A stretch of 64,000 bases of DNA, taken from the NCBI GenBank assembly GCA_023014485.1, contig JAJOZX010001074.1, positions 589,001 to 653,000 of the forward strand. The letters are read 5' to 3'. This stretch comes from Bathynomus jamesi. Taxonomy: Eukaryota > Arthropoda > Malacostraca > Isopoda > Cirolanidae. The notes beneath the pieces were generated by a model, which saw nothing but the letters and a program-made list of their open reading frames with translations, searched no databases and had not been told where the DNA came from. Below are positions 1 through 9,944 of the stretch, one piece after another. Every line of letters begins with the position of its first letter. Position 1 is the first letter of the stretch. The position numbers were made by a program, and so were the translations under genes.

Positions 1-466
1 TATATATATTAGGGGTGGTCGAAGTTGGTACCAGAAAGCGAATAAACATCCAGTAGTTGTCATTTCATCTATGAAATGTGAAAATCACAAAGAAATGCAT
101 TTTGATAAAAGATCAGAATGTGAATTTAGCTTTTAAGTTTTCAATTTTTTCTGTTGTCGCTTCATGTGTAAAATCCCATATGCGGCATACGCGCAACCAA
201 AACAAAGCAAACCAAAAATTATTAACTTGTTTCTATAAGCATAAATATCAACGTTTTGCTTGTATTTTTATATAATTATTAATTATGCATCTTTATTAAA
301 AAATAATGGTAAAATATTATATTTCCTGTGACCATTCACACTTATTTCTTACATATTGCTATTCGCATTAACACTTTTCATTGTTTCAGATTTTCTGGTG
401 TAAATAATGCCAAAAGCGAAAACAAGACACCTGACCCAAAAGAAAAGTAAAGAAAAGTGAAGAAAA

Positions 467-905
467 GTGAAGAAAAGTGAAGAAAAGTATGGAGGTGGTC
501 CTTGTGAATTATTAATGACCGAACCAAGCACTTACAGGCAGCTGATTCAATACTATTATGACCTTAATCATGCTAACCTGGGCGCAGATTTTTGGGCCTT
601 AGTGCAGGAAGTTAGCAAGGATTTAAAATCCATTTGGTCTTTAGTGAATCCAAGGCTGCCTTTGATTAATGACAAATCCATTGACAGAAAGATTAAAGAC
701 CTACTCACTCTTGTGAAAGACATTAATCGCAAGCATGCTAAGGCAAGCGAAATCTGGATGCTAACTTGGACAAACTTTTTGATATTTCTGCCTGTTCCTG
801 TTCTTTGGATATTTTGCCTTGCAGTGATTCAAGAGTATACTGTAAGAAGGACAAGTGTACACAAGAACACATCATCTGTAAATGCAAAAAACTTCACTTT
901 TTTCT
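467..905 (+). pseudogene. N-terminal part of the outer transposase-like gene
   Basis: Two overlapping frames together make a plausible N-terminal region. A helical segment (TYRQLIQYYYDLNH, then ADFWALVQEVSKDLKSIW) is followed, after a frame change near 766, by a cysteine-rich block, KLFDISACSCSLDILPCSDS, ending HIICKC. The same order, a helical leader and then Cys-rich LVDILTCHCVIKSC, occurs in the reverse-strand fragment at 7684-8755, so this is a family domain and not chance. The gene is frameshifted and is cut off by the inverted-repeat element that starts at 922. It resumes at about 4559. The Cys-rich block may bind zinc; that is inference. Confidence 0.5.
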
Positions 906-1037
906 ATGTGAAGGTCAAAATATGAAAATAAAAACCCACTCTAATAGACAGTTTATTTCCACAACAGTTTCGATGCCCACTGGCATCCTCCTCGGGTGGA
1001 TACAGAAAAATGAACCAAAACAAGAGGGAAAAACAGT

Positions 1038-1116
1038 CCAGGGACCGACCATTAAGAAATTCGCACCTAGAATGGGATCTAACCTAGGTGTGAATTTCTT
1101 AACAGTCAGTCCCTGG
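1038..1116. repeat. Imperfect 33-bp hairpin inside the left inverted arm
   Basis: The 33 bases 1038-1070 and 1084-1116 are reverse complements with four mismatches, separated by 13 bases. The core is TTAAGAAATTCGCACCTAG against CTAGGTGTGAATTTCTTAA. The matching right arm (around 4425-4440) lacks this hairpin, so it was either gained on the left or lost on the right. Confidence 0.8.
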
Positions 1117-1513
1117 CATGACTCCAGATTCCTGGGATCTTGGGAGCATTGCTTCAGTAAATTTGACCATGAGAAAAAGTAAATTTGGGTTTGGGTTTTG
1201 TTCATCCGCTAGACGTTATGCAATTTTTTTGCGTATACGTTCTTATACAAACCAATTTTTTTAAATTACAAATTTAGTTATTTTAAGTTTAGTTGGTAAT
1301 TCCATATTTAACAATTATTTTTATTTTTTTTAAGCTTCAATGTTTTGATAATTAAAATTTTATTAAAACGTATATTTTTTTAATATAAAATTATCAGGAT
1401 TGGACTATGTTCCATTGATCTCGGCCAGGTTTGATAAATTGGCCAGATAATTACTTGTGCGGTTTTAAGTAATCCACCATGACTCTAGAATTGAAAAGTT
1501 TAGTTAAGTTTAA

Positions 1514-1665
1514 ACTTACTTTTACTTACTTTAACTTACCTACTTTTACTTACTCTTCCTTACTTTTACTAAGTTTAAAGCACTTACTTTTACTTACTTT
1601 CATTGTACTATATTTACTTACTTTTACTCACTTTTACCATACTATATTTACTAACTTTTATTTAT
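1514..1665. repeat. Degenerate (CTTACTTTTA)n tandem tract
   Basis: Repeated CTTACTTTTACTTAC-type units run upstream of the 851-codon ORF. They end in a TATTTTTTCAG that could act as a splice acceptor just before the start codon, so an intron in the 5' leader is possible. Confidence 0.7.
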
Positions 1666-1697
1666 TTTGTATTTTTTCAGGTAGTCAATAATCAATA

Positions 1698-4253
1698 ATG
1701 GATCCTAATATTGATGAAGTTGGAGAGAAAAGTGAGGGTGTTAAAAGGGGTTACTTTTGTGGTCAATGCAAGAACAAATATTCAAAGAAGCAAAACTGGG
1801 AGGAACATTTTAATTCCAAAAAAAATATTTGTTACAATACAAGAGGTCCCAGAGTTTGGGCCCACAGCTTAGATATTGCAGTAAAGAAATACCAGGATGA
1901 AGTGCAGCAAAGAGATACGGCAAAGCAGTCATTTAGTTTGTTCACAAAATGTGCTAGTGCTAGACCTCAGAAAAATGAACCAACTTCATCAACTGCTAAT
2001 CTAGAAAATGAAACTTTTTCACTAGATGTTTCACAGACTGAAGAAAGTGCTTTTCCTCCACCTAAGAAACAAAAGGTAAGTGAGGAATCTGTGCATCAGA
2101 CTAACAAAACTGCTTTAGAGGAATTTGAAAATTCCCAAATCCAGAAGACATTGAATGCAATTTTGCGCCTAACAAAAGAAACTCACCAAGCTGTTGTGGT
2201 TAATAAAGAGAAGAGTCAAAATATGCCTTCAAGTTCAAGTGTTGCATCCAAATCTAATAAAGCAAAAAGCAACAAATTTGACATTTCCATAGCCCATTTA
2301 AGCAAGTGTAAATCAATACAAGAAATCCTGAACAATGATTTGATCAAATCTACATTCAAATTGGTGGAAAAGAAGGATCTAGGGCATGCTGATGATTCAT
2401 TTTCAGTACCAAATGATATAATGGAAAACATTGCAAATAGTGACACTAATATGCCTGATGTAGATATAGCTGTTGAGGATGAAGATGATGACAATCAAGA
2501 AGATATTGATGATGCTTCTGATGATAAAATGTTTACATTATATTGCATAGCTTGCACAGACCCCAAAGCATGTGCTTCAGACAAACATTCTAACATAAAA
2601 GGTTACTTCAATGTTAAAGATTTAACCTATGTATGCAAACAAGGAGAAAATCAAGAGAGATGGTTTAGAAATCTGAAAACCCACCTGAAGAGACATTTAA
2701 TTAAACTTCAGCATCATCAAAGAGCTGCTGTTTATGAAGTGATGAAAACATCTTCTCGGAACACTACTAAACGCATAGAAGACTTATGTGGCAACATCTT
2801 ATACTACATAATGAAAACAAACACTGCATGGGCTCTATATCCAGTACTTCTAGCTGTATTACATAGGTCAGGTTGTGAGGTTGGAAATTTGAATCATAGC
2901 ACACATGCGTGCGAGACAATTTGTGAGCTATTAGATAATCAACTTAAAGAACAAACTGTAAAGTGGTTCTTAGAACAAACTTCAGTAACAATAACAGCTG
3001 ACATTGGAACAATTTTGGGATTAAGCATGCTAGTTGTATTAGTTATGAGTGAAGAAGATAAGACTGTAAAACTTGCTGGGATAAATTTAGTACGCAGCAA
3101 ATCAGGAGTTTATTTGGCCAATGAAATTTTTGATGTGTTGAAGTCTCCTAATCACTTGAAACTATCTGAAGAAGCAATTAAATCCAAGGTATCTGGAATG
3201 GTTGGAGATGGGGCTTTTTGTAAGGACAACGAGCCATTTAAAAACGAAATGAAAAAGTTGTTTGGAGAAAATTTCAAATTTCGATGGGACTTAATGCATC
3301 TTGTGAACAGAGCCTACGTTGATGCATTGAAGAAAATTTGTAAACTAAGTGAGCTTTTAGACTTTATTCAGAATCACTCTTCAAATCTGAGATCAGGCCT
3401 TGACTATACCAATATGGTTCTTGACAATATCATTGGTTTTAAGAGACCAAAACTCAAATCTGATACTCGCATGGTTAATTACGAATTTGATCAATTTGAC
3501 AGATTTGTGGAAAATTGTGTGTTTTTTGATCATCCACAAGAGAAAGAAATTAGTGCCAAGTTCTATGTATTGATTTCCTATGTAACAAAGATTATGTTGC
3601 AAGTAGCTCAAAAAACCACAGTTAGTGCAGAATTTGTAGGAAATATATTTTATAAAGAAGGAGGGAAAGCTGTTATGTTAAGAGTGATGGAAACAATTTC
3701 CAAATTAGCTAATGGAGGAAATGCAAATGATGTAGTTTCTGAATTTAAGCATGATACCACAGGGCAGCAAAAGGAACTAACAGCTGAGGATTACATCCTA
3801 AATGAAGTTTACAAATACATCAAGAAACGTTCTGATTACTACCAGGTTGCTGAAGTTGCTAGACCATCCAGAACCAGATCTGAAAGTAGTTTTACAAAAG
3901 ACTCAGTGATAAATTGGCTGACAGAATATATAGAACAGCTGTGGAAAGGAATCACAGAGAGATTAAAGCATGTTGATAAAGATGGATCAACTGCCTGGAG
4001 TGAAGCACCAGCTGAAGGGACATTCTCCATTCTTGGTTACATTGTTGAACACAAAGGATCCATTAAGCCATCTCATTTGACTAAGCTGTGCAGAATTGTG
4101 AAGGAGGGTCCAGCTCCAGGCACTAGATCTGCTGTAATGATCACACAGAAAGCCATTGATCAGTGGCCAAGCATACATGGCGGTAAATTCACAACAAATG
4201 CCTACATGCAAGGTCTAACATCGTCCACTGTTGCTGCTGCAATGAATAAATAA
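1698..4253 (+). CDS. Intact 851-aa hAT-like transposase
   Basis: Uninterrupted from ATGGATCC to TAA. An N-terminal Cys/His motif (CGQCKNKYSKKQNWEEHF, about residues 21-40) precedes a Ser/Lys-rich linker and an acidic stretch (EDEDDDNQEDIDD, about 255-275). A second Cys/His block follows (YCIACTDPKAC, then LKTHLKRHL). An RNase-H-like core is suggested by VTITADIGT (about 432), VGDGAFC (about 502) and RWDLMHLVNRA (about 529), in the order and spacing of hAT-type proteins. A C-terminal block with EAPAEGTFSILGYIVEHKG (about 769) resembles a hAT dimerisation region. It lies between the inverted arms of the inner element, which supports a transposase role. The absence of stops over 2.5 kb, while the surrounding outer gene is shattered, implies recent insertion or selection. 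Superfamily placement is my inference; a divergent relative is possible. Confidence 0.6.
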   Translation: MDPNIDEVGEKSEGVKRGYFCGQCKNKYSKKQNWEEHFNSKKNICYNTRGPRVWAHSLDIAVKKYQDEVQQRDTAKQSFSLFTKCASARPQKNEPTSSTANLENETFSLDVSQTEESAFPPPKKQKVSEESVHQTNKTALEEFENSQIQKTLNAILRLTKETHQAVVVNKEKSQNMPSSSSVASKSNKAKSNKFDISIAHLSKCKSIQEILNNDLIKSTFKLVEKKDLGHADDSFSVPNDIMENIANSDTNMPDVDIAVEDEDDDNQEDIDDASDDKMFTLYCIACTDPKACASDKHSNIKGYFNVKDLTYVCKQGENQERWFRNLKTHLKRHLIKLQHHQRAAVYEVMKTSSRNTTKRIEDLCGNILYYIMKTNTAWALYPVLLAVLHRSGCEVGNLNHSTHACETICELLDNQLKEQTVKWFLEQTSVTITADIGTILGLSMLVVLVMSEEDKTVKLAGINLVRSKSGVYLANEIFDVLKSPNHLKLSEEAIKSKVSGMVGDGAFCKDNEPFKNEMKKLFGENFKFRWDLMHLVNRAYVDALKKICKLSELLDFIQNHSSNLRSGLDYTNMVLDNIIGFKRPKLKSDTRMVNYEFDQFDRFVENCVFFDHPQEKEISAKFYVLISYVTKIMLQVAQKTTVSAEFVGNIFYKEGGKAVMLRVMETISKLANGGNANDVVSEFKHDTTGQQKELTAEDYILNEVYKYIKKRSDYYQVAEVARPSRTRSESSFTKDSVINWLTEYIEQLWKGITERLKHVDKDGSTAWSEAPAEGTFSILGYIVEHKGSIKPSHLTKLCRIVKEGPAPGTRSAVMITQKAIDQWPSIHGGKFTTNAYMQGLTSSTVAAAMNK

Positions 4254-4558
4254 ACTTAAGGTGAGTTATAAACTGTACATTATTGTATTATTATGTTTAG
4301 CTAAAACAATTTGTAATTGGTATGTCGTCAATTCAAGAGTTTACTATCATTAACCTATCTAGTGGTGTAAGGGGAAAAAAAGTAAATTCAGAGCTGTGCT
4401 CCAGTAAATTTTTTCAAATCTGGAGTCATGGTCCCTGGACTGTTTTTCCCTCTTGTTTTGGTTCACTCATTTTTCTGTATCCACCCAAGGAGGATGCCAG
4501 TGGGCATCGAAACTGTTGTGGAAATAAACTCTGTCTATTAGAGTGGATTTTTATTTTC

Positions 4559-6756
4559 ACATCATGTGTGTTTGCCCTCAAAATGCAAAGGTGCCACTTG
4601 AAGAAAGAGCATACCTTCGTGATCAGTGATCCAAAACAGGTCCTAAGGGTGCATACCAGCTGTCTTCAGTGGACACAGCTGCTGCCAAAAGAGACAGGAA
4701 GGCTAAACAAGGACAGCAACATGTACTACCTCAGGAGGAAGTTGAGCTAGTAGGATCTTTCATACAGCCTACAGAGTTGCCTGGACTTACAAGCAGTTCA
4801 TCTGGTGGCGAGGTTAGTTTCCTTTTATTTATATTAATTATATATAATTATAAATAAATAAATTAATTAAATAAATAAATAAATAAATAAACAGAAAATG
4901 CATTAATATTTTCCATTTATTTTCAGGAAGATGATGAATGGCAGCCTAGGAAGAGGCCTTCAGGAGACTACAGCCTTTTAAAGTTTCCCAGATATGCTAT
5001 GGAACTTGTCAGAGGGGTGAATGTTCATCAAATCTGGGTGCAGCTCTTGGGAATGCCTTGCCCCATGACATCAAACACCTACTGAGACCTGAAGTTGACA
5101 TCAATCACATCATGATTGACAAGTGCAAATTGGACAGGGCCAAAGCCCAAATTAGGGTAGTTAGTGAAGGTGTGGAATCAGAGAAAAAGACAGCTCATTT
5201 GTGTTGGTGTGGATGGGAAGATTGATGAGAATACCATGACTTACAAAGAAATAGACACACCTGAAGGGGAAACTGTTCTCAGAAAGTGTGTTGACGCAGA
5301 TCACCACCTCACCTTCACCTATGAAGATGGAAAATCTCCTGGCACCTACTTGACCCACAGAACAATTCGTTATAGGCGCCACTGGTGAGGTCCTTGCTCA
5401 GGAGACATTCAGTGTTCTTGAAGAATATAATAGCCTTGAAAGTATCTGAGCCATTCTTCTTGATAATACTGCAACCAACACTGGCTGGAAGAGTGGTTTA
5501 GTGGTAAAACTTGAAGAAACTCTGGGGAGGAAACTGCACACTCTTGGTGCGCACTGCATCAGAATGAACTCCCACTAAAAGCTCTTTTCAAAAAAAATGG
5601 ATGGCGTGACAACTGGCCCAAGAAGTTTCAGCGGGCCCTTTGGGCAAAGGTGCGCAGAAGATATCCAGGATGAACCTCAGGTACAGTTTGAAGCTGTGGA
5701 AACTCCAATCATTGAAGGGTACATTCCAGAGGAAGTACTGAAAGACCTCAGTCATGATCAAAGGGTTCTGTATGAGTACCAGTATTGCAGAGGGATCGGA
5801 TCAGGAAGAGTAGATGACAGATGGGCTGCTTGGAAGATTGGTCCACTTAACCACGCAAGATGGTTAACTCTTGCCATACGACTTCTTTGTTTGTACACAA
5901 GAGACAACAGACCAAACCTGAATTTGAAAAAGTTGGTCCATTACATTGTTTGAGTTTATGCTCCTGCATGGTTTGAGATAAAGGCATCCTCTAAGCTGCA
6001 TGATTCTCCTCGCATCCTCTTCTCTGCTATCAGCTGACTGAGGCTGATTCCATTTGATGATGTGAAACGCATTGTAAAGCAGAACATCCAGGGTAATGTT
6101 TTCTGCCTCTGACCTGAGAACATCCTCTATGCCATGGTGAAAGATGATGAAGACAGAATCAGGAATCTTGGGCTTCAGACTATGCTCACTCTCAGACACG
6201 TAAATTTTGCGCTTCTTGTAATTATTATTATTTTTTTTTGCCAAAGCTGAGTTATTCTCCAAAAAAATATGGGAAAAATATTATAATTGTCACTTTAAGT
6301 GGGTAATTTGTTTGTATTATTGAAATGGCAATATTTGAGTAAGTACTATTTTTCATTTATATTTATATTTTTAGTTATATTTTCATTTATAAAATAGAGA
6401 GCAACTAGGAGGCAGGGAAGAAAATTCCCCAGGTGAATTGGAATACAAATCACTGGCATGAGCTCATCGACCTCACTGACCCTGATGTCATGGAACCACC
6501 TACCACACAGCACCTATCTGATGAAGAAATCCAGTCATTCATGGACACTAACAATAAGCCAGACATTCCAGACTTGCCTTCTCACTCTCAGAGTGTTGAG
6601 AGGAGTGTGAAACTAGTGACAGAGGCTTCCCATACCATGTATGGGTTTGAAACTCGTCATAGATGTATCCTTACTAAAGTACTAAGCAGGAAGATGCGTC
6701 CTGCCTTTATGTTAAAGGGATATTATTCTCAATCTTATGATGATTTATATGAATAG
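4559..6756 (+). pseudogene. C-terminal part of the outer transposase-like gene
   Basis: Reading resumes with HIMCVCPQNAKVPLEERAYL, with a TGA soon after. A likely intron spans 4814-4926 (GAG|GTTAGT to TTTTCAG|GAAGATG). Then come DINHIMIDKCKLDRAKAQIR, a region ending in LLDNTATNTGW (a candidate catalytic Asp), LGRKLHTLG, and DGVTTGPRSFSGPFG. Next are HARWLTLAIRLLCLYT, and finally SHSQSVERSVKLVTEASHTM near 6590-6640. Frame changes and stops occur at least at about 5040, 5380, 5440, 5570, 5640 and 5950. The blocks are a conserved series seen in transposon-associated proteins of many invertebrates. The gene is dead. The function (DDE transposition) is inferred from context. Confidence 0.55.
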
Positions 6757-7132
6757 TTTTTCTTTTTACATGAGAACATGTGATTTTTTTGGATTTATCA
6801 CCTTTTGAAAGTATTTTTTCAAGTTTTGTAGCCAAAATATGTGAATAAATTAGCAAAAATGCATGTTTTTTCAACAAAATTTTATCATTTTACACTTAAA
6901 ACACATGATATACATTAGGCATTGTCTCCTCTTGGGATAGAAAATGATATTGAGTTGCTACATCTATTAGTTAATATTATGTCTTCAAAAATGATGAGTT
7001 TACCTATCGCGTATGATGAAAATTGGGTCAAAAACCATAAACTTTTTTGGGTTCATTTCTCAACCAAACCAAACTACTGGGCACTTATTCACCTTGCAAT
7101 TTCAAAATATGTGGAAAATTGACCCGCCCTAA

Positions 7133-7530
7133 TATATATATATATATTTTTTTTTTTTAAGTTTGGGAAGAACCGATTCGCCTCTATTTAAAAGGGCATA
7201 TCTCGGCGGAAAAACAAAGAAAAAGTGAGAGGAAAGACAGAGGAAAAAGAAAGGGTGGAGGGGACAGTCGAAGTGGAAAAAGACCAAGGATGACAAGGAC
7301 TGCAGGGTCGAGCCCCATCATCCTTGGGTGCTAGGGCCGGGAGGGCGCACGTGAAACCTCCAGGAACAAGCACGTACAAACGAGCACAAAGAGCACTCAA
7401 GAGCACGAGCTTAGAACCCCCTTGCGGGGATATATATATATATATATATAAAATGCAAACCCACAAGGAAAAAGAAAAATGATTCCAAGGCCTTTCGTGT
7501 ATTCAGAAGTACACCTCGTCATCCCCTGAC
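7133..7530. repeat. (TA)n tracts enclosing an unclassified dispersed repeat
   Basis: (TA)n at 7131-7148 and 7428-7450 bracket a GC-richer stretch with GGGTCGAGCCCCATC at 7306, faintly like a polymerase III B box but without a credible A box. After the second tract, 7455-7520 read in reverse (GACGAGGTGTACTTCTG, then ACACGAAAGGCCTTGG) resembles the module at 31140-31215 (GAGGATGTCATTAGACGAAAG). That suggests a shared retroelement end of unknown family. Confidence 0.35.
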
Positions 7531-7683
7531 TGTGTATTAATTAGATTTGATTTTGGTCAAGCTGAAAATTATATTCAAAACTCACGGGGATTTACAGGTC
7601 ATGACAAAATTACTAGATTTTTAAAACATCCATAACACTTTTTTGGGGGCAGAATTTACTGAAGCTTTTTGGGGGCCCTCTCA

Positions 7684-8755
7684 GTGACACCTGGCTGGTG
7701 GAAATTTTTGAGCCAGTCTGCATCTGCAGGTGATGCCATTTTCCCTAATCTCTTCATCAAACTTCTTGACCAGCTACTTAGTCAGTCTCTCCTGAGCCCT
7801 CCTCACCTTGTTGTGGTCAATCACCAGTGCTGTGTCAAACTCTGTGATAAGACCAGCATCAATCTAAGCAGCAGTGGCAATCTCTGCATTCTCTCTCAGC
7901 CCAGTGTGATGTCTCAAGCTAGCCAGAGCTATGTTGGTGATATCTTCAGTGTTGTATTTCTTCTTAGCCACTGCCACAGGCAAGGAAGAAGTTGTCGCAG
8001 CCTCTGGTATGAAGTCTTCGTCCTCCTCTCTCCTCCCTGCCTCCTCCAGTATATCTCCAGTCTCCTTCAACTCCATCTCTAGCAGTGACTCCTCCCTCAA
8101 CTCCTCTTCTTTCTTGGCTGACTCCTCTGCCTTCCTCCTCCTCTTCTCCTCCTCCTCAGCCTTCCTTCTCTGCAGCACTGCTTCCTGTCTCCTGGTCTCA
8201 GGGTGATCAGCTAGACCCATCTGGTGTGCCCCCACACTGCCCACCTTTTCTCTCTGACCTTTAATAAAGGCAAGCTCCTGCACTGGTATCTTCTGCTCAC
8301 TCCTGCAGCTGCAGTCAATGTGAACCTCACTGTTGCAGACAGGGTTGCACCCAAGCTCACTGCAGCTCTTGATCACACAGTGACAGGTCAGGATGTCCAC
8401 CAATTTGTCCAGTTTCATCATGAACTCATCTTTGACCTCTAGCTTCACATTGCCAATGGACACCTTCACTGCCTCATCCCAGTGCCTTCACTTTAGCCCT
8501 GATCCTGACCTCAGTGTTGATTACAGGTCCTGTGAATAGAGCGTTGGCCTTTCTCCACTGAGCCAGTAGCCCTGGAACAATGCCATTGTTAATCAGGTCA
8601 TTAACTGTGTAATTCCTCCTGTCTTCCTCACTCATCTCTCTCCTCAACAAACCATACCTCAGCAGATCTCTGGCTGTGGGCAGTTCAGCAGGGGGAAGTT
8701 CCCTCCCAGTCCCCACCAAATGACTTGGTGACAACTTGATTTCTTTCTGACTCAT
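7684..8755 (-). pseudogene. N-terminal fragment of a second transposase-like gene of the outer family
   Basis: Read from 8755 downwards, it begins MSQKEIKLSPSHLVGTG behind a possible splice acceptor (TTTGTTCACAG). A frame change near 8470 is followed by KLDKLVDILTCHCVIKSC, a Cys-rich stretch ending HIDCSCRSEQKIP, and then ELAFIKGQREKVGSVGAHQMG. A long Glu/Lys/Arg-rich coiled-coil segment follows. After a TAG come FDTALVIDHNKVRRAQE and a second stop. These match, in order, the Cys block at 780-880, PLEERAYLRDQ at 4600 and DINHIMIDKCKLDRAKAQIR at 5100 in the outer element on the other strand. It is therefore a second, divergent family member, truncated before the catalytic region. Confidence 0.55.
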
Positions 8756-8759
8756 CCTG

Positions 8760-9940
8760 TGGACCTGTGAACAAAAGGAATATCATTGAAATTTGGATAG
8801 GCCTACTGATTATGATTACATAAAATTAAGTTAATTAAAATTCTTAATATCTTCCTATAAGCGCAAATAAAAAGTTTTGTTGTTATAGGTACAAGGCTTA
8901 ATTATTCAAAGTAATGACAATTTCATATATCTATCATATCAAAATATACAGAAAGTTTGGGTCATACATAACATTTCGAATAATTTGAATTACTGGTACA
9001 CAATATTTACATTACAAAGTAATCAAAATTGTCAAAAAGGAGGGAAAACACATGCATTCACAATCAAAATGCCAGCATTTGTGACTATGTGAAACTTAGA
9101 AACTATACTGCACACTAAAAATAACTAAAGTTGACCACACATATCAATGGCACATTGATATATGATGCTAGAGTCATATTTAGGTTATATTTCAAACCTT
9201 TATGGTCAAATATAAGTAGGTAAATGCCTCTTTTAAACAAAACTAAAGATATTTCTAAGTTAGCTAGATAATATGACATCATTTGAGCATTAGTAGTTTT
9301 TGAATTGTTGACTTTACTAAATTTGACACACCCTAATCATATACAATACCTACATAATTAATTTATCTTATTCTTAAGACTTTGTGCATTTGTATAAAAA
9401 CACTTCAACCCCTCAGTTTTAACAGATTCACTACTTTAGGCTAGATAGCTGATATTCTTATTCCTGACATAACTTGTTTTTAAGACCCAACAGTATTAAC
9501 TTTACATATACCCTGATACGTTATTGCCCTCCATTAATCTGAAGTTATTTTTCAAAACCCCAAAGAACTTGGATTGTCCTCGAAGTCTCCCATTTAAGCA
9601 TTTCCCTTTCTACTGAGATATAAACCATCCTTACTGTAAAGCTCCCCCTTTTCATTATTCTTCTACAAGTTTTCCTTCCCTTATTGCAAAATTCATTGTC
9701 CTGATTTCTAATAATAGAGTAATCAAAATTACCATTAGTTGCTACCATATGGTTACTATTCTCTCTAATCTTATTCCTTGCCTGACCTTTGACTTTGTAC
9801 CATTCCTCAGGCTTAACTCTACTCAAACCCACGTTGGTAAATTTATAGTATTACACCTGTCTCCCTTTGGAGGTGAAATTTTTCTGGGGGCAGTACTGGC
9901 TGTGCACAAGTCCACAGTCATTTATCTTTTCCAAAATGGC
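8760..9940. other. No gene recognised
   Basis: AT-rich sequence with no convincing coding frame. A 95-codon reverse-strand frame at 9545-9832 has no motif I recognise. I see no tandem or inverted structure here and could not find the left end of the Tigger element that follows. Confidence 0.4.
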
Positions 9941-9944
9941 TGAC

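Larger units (their letters stand above)
922..4559 (+). mobile_element. Inner inverted-repeat element carrying an intact transposase
   Basis: Positions 922-1046 and 4430-4559 are inverted copies of about 125 bp, differing by a few substitutions and two short indels. They flank a single large plus-strand ORF (1698-4253). The element interrupts the outer transposase gene between its Cys-rich block and the downstream PLEERAYLRDQ block. The left arm additionally carries a ~70-bp hairpin absent from the right arm. Exact termini and target duplication are unclear: CACATCATCTGT at 867-878 and CACATCATGTGT at 4559-4570 could be a duplicated target, but 43 bp separate the left copy from the arm. Confidence 0.6.
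10..7132 (+). mobile_element. Outer decayed DNA transposon with short terminal inverted repeats
   Basis: The left end reads TATTAGGGGTGGTC and the right end, reverse-complemented, reads TATTAGGGCGGGTC, a 14-bp near match flanked on both sides by TA-rich sequence. Between the ends lie fragments of one transposase-like gene on the plus strand: an N-terminal part at 467-905 and a C-terminal part at 4559-6756. The middle is occupied by a second element (922-4559). The C-terminal part has the conserved blocks of a protein family common in invertebrate genomes, which I recognise only as a transposon-borne uncharacterised family. I cannot name the superfamily. A TA target duplication is possible but unprovable in (TA)n. 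Confidence 0.6.

Noticed and set aside
349..531. Reverse-strand frame opposite the outer transposase start
   Set aside because: It is the complement of a low-complexity GAAAAGTGAA tract and has no motif.
5864..6262. 132-codon reverse frame
   Set aside because: It lies opposite conserved plus-strand transposase blocks, so it is a shadow.
7931..8206. Ser-rich plus-strand frame
   Set aside because: It is the complement of the Glu/Lys coiled-coil of the reverse-strand pseudogene.
9545..9832. 95-codon reverse frame
   Set aside because: No recognisable motif, splice context or homologue. Left as unassigned sequence.
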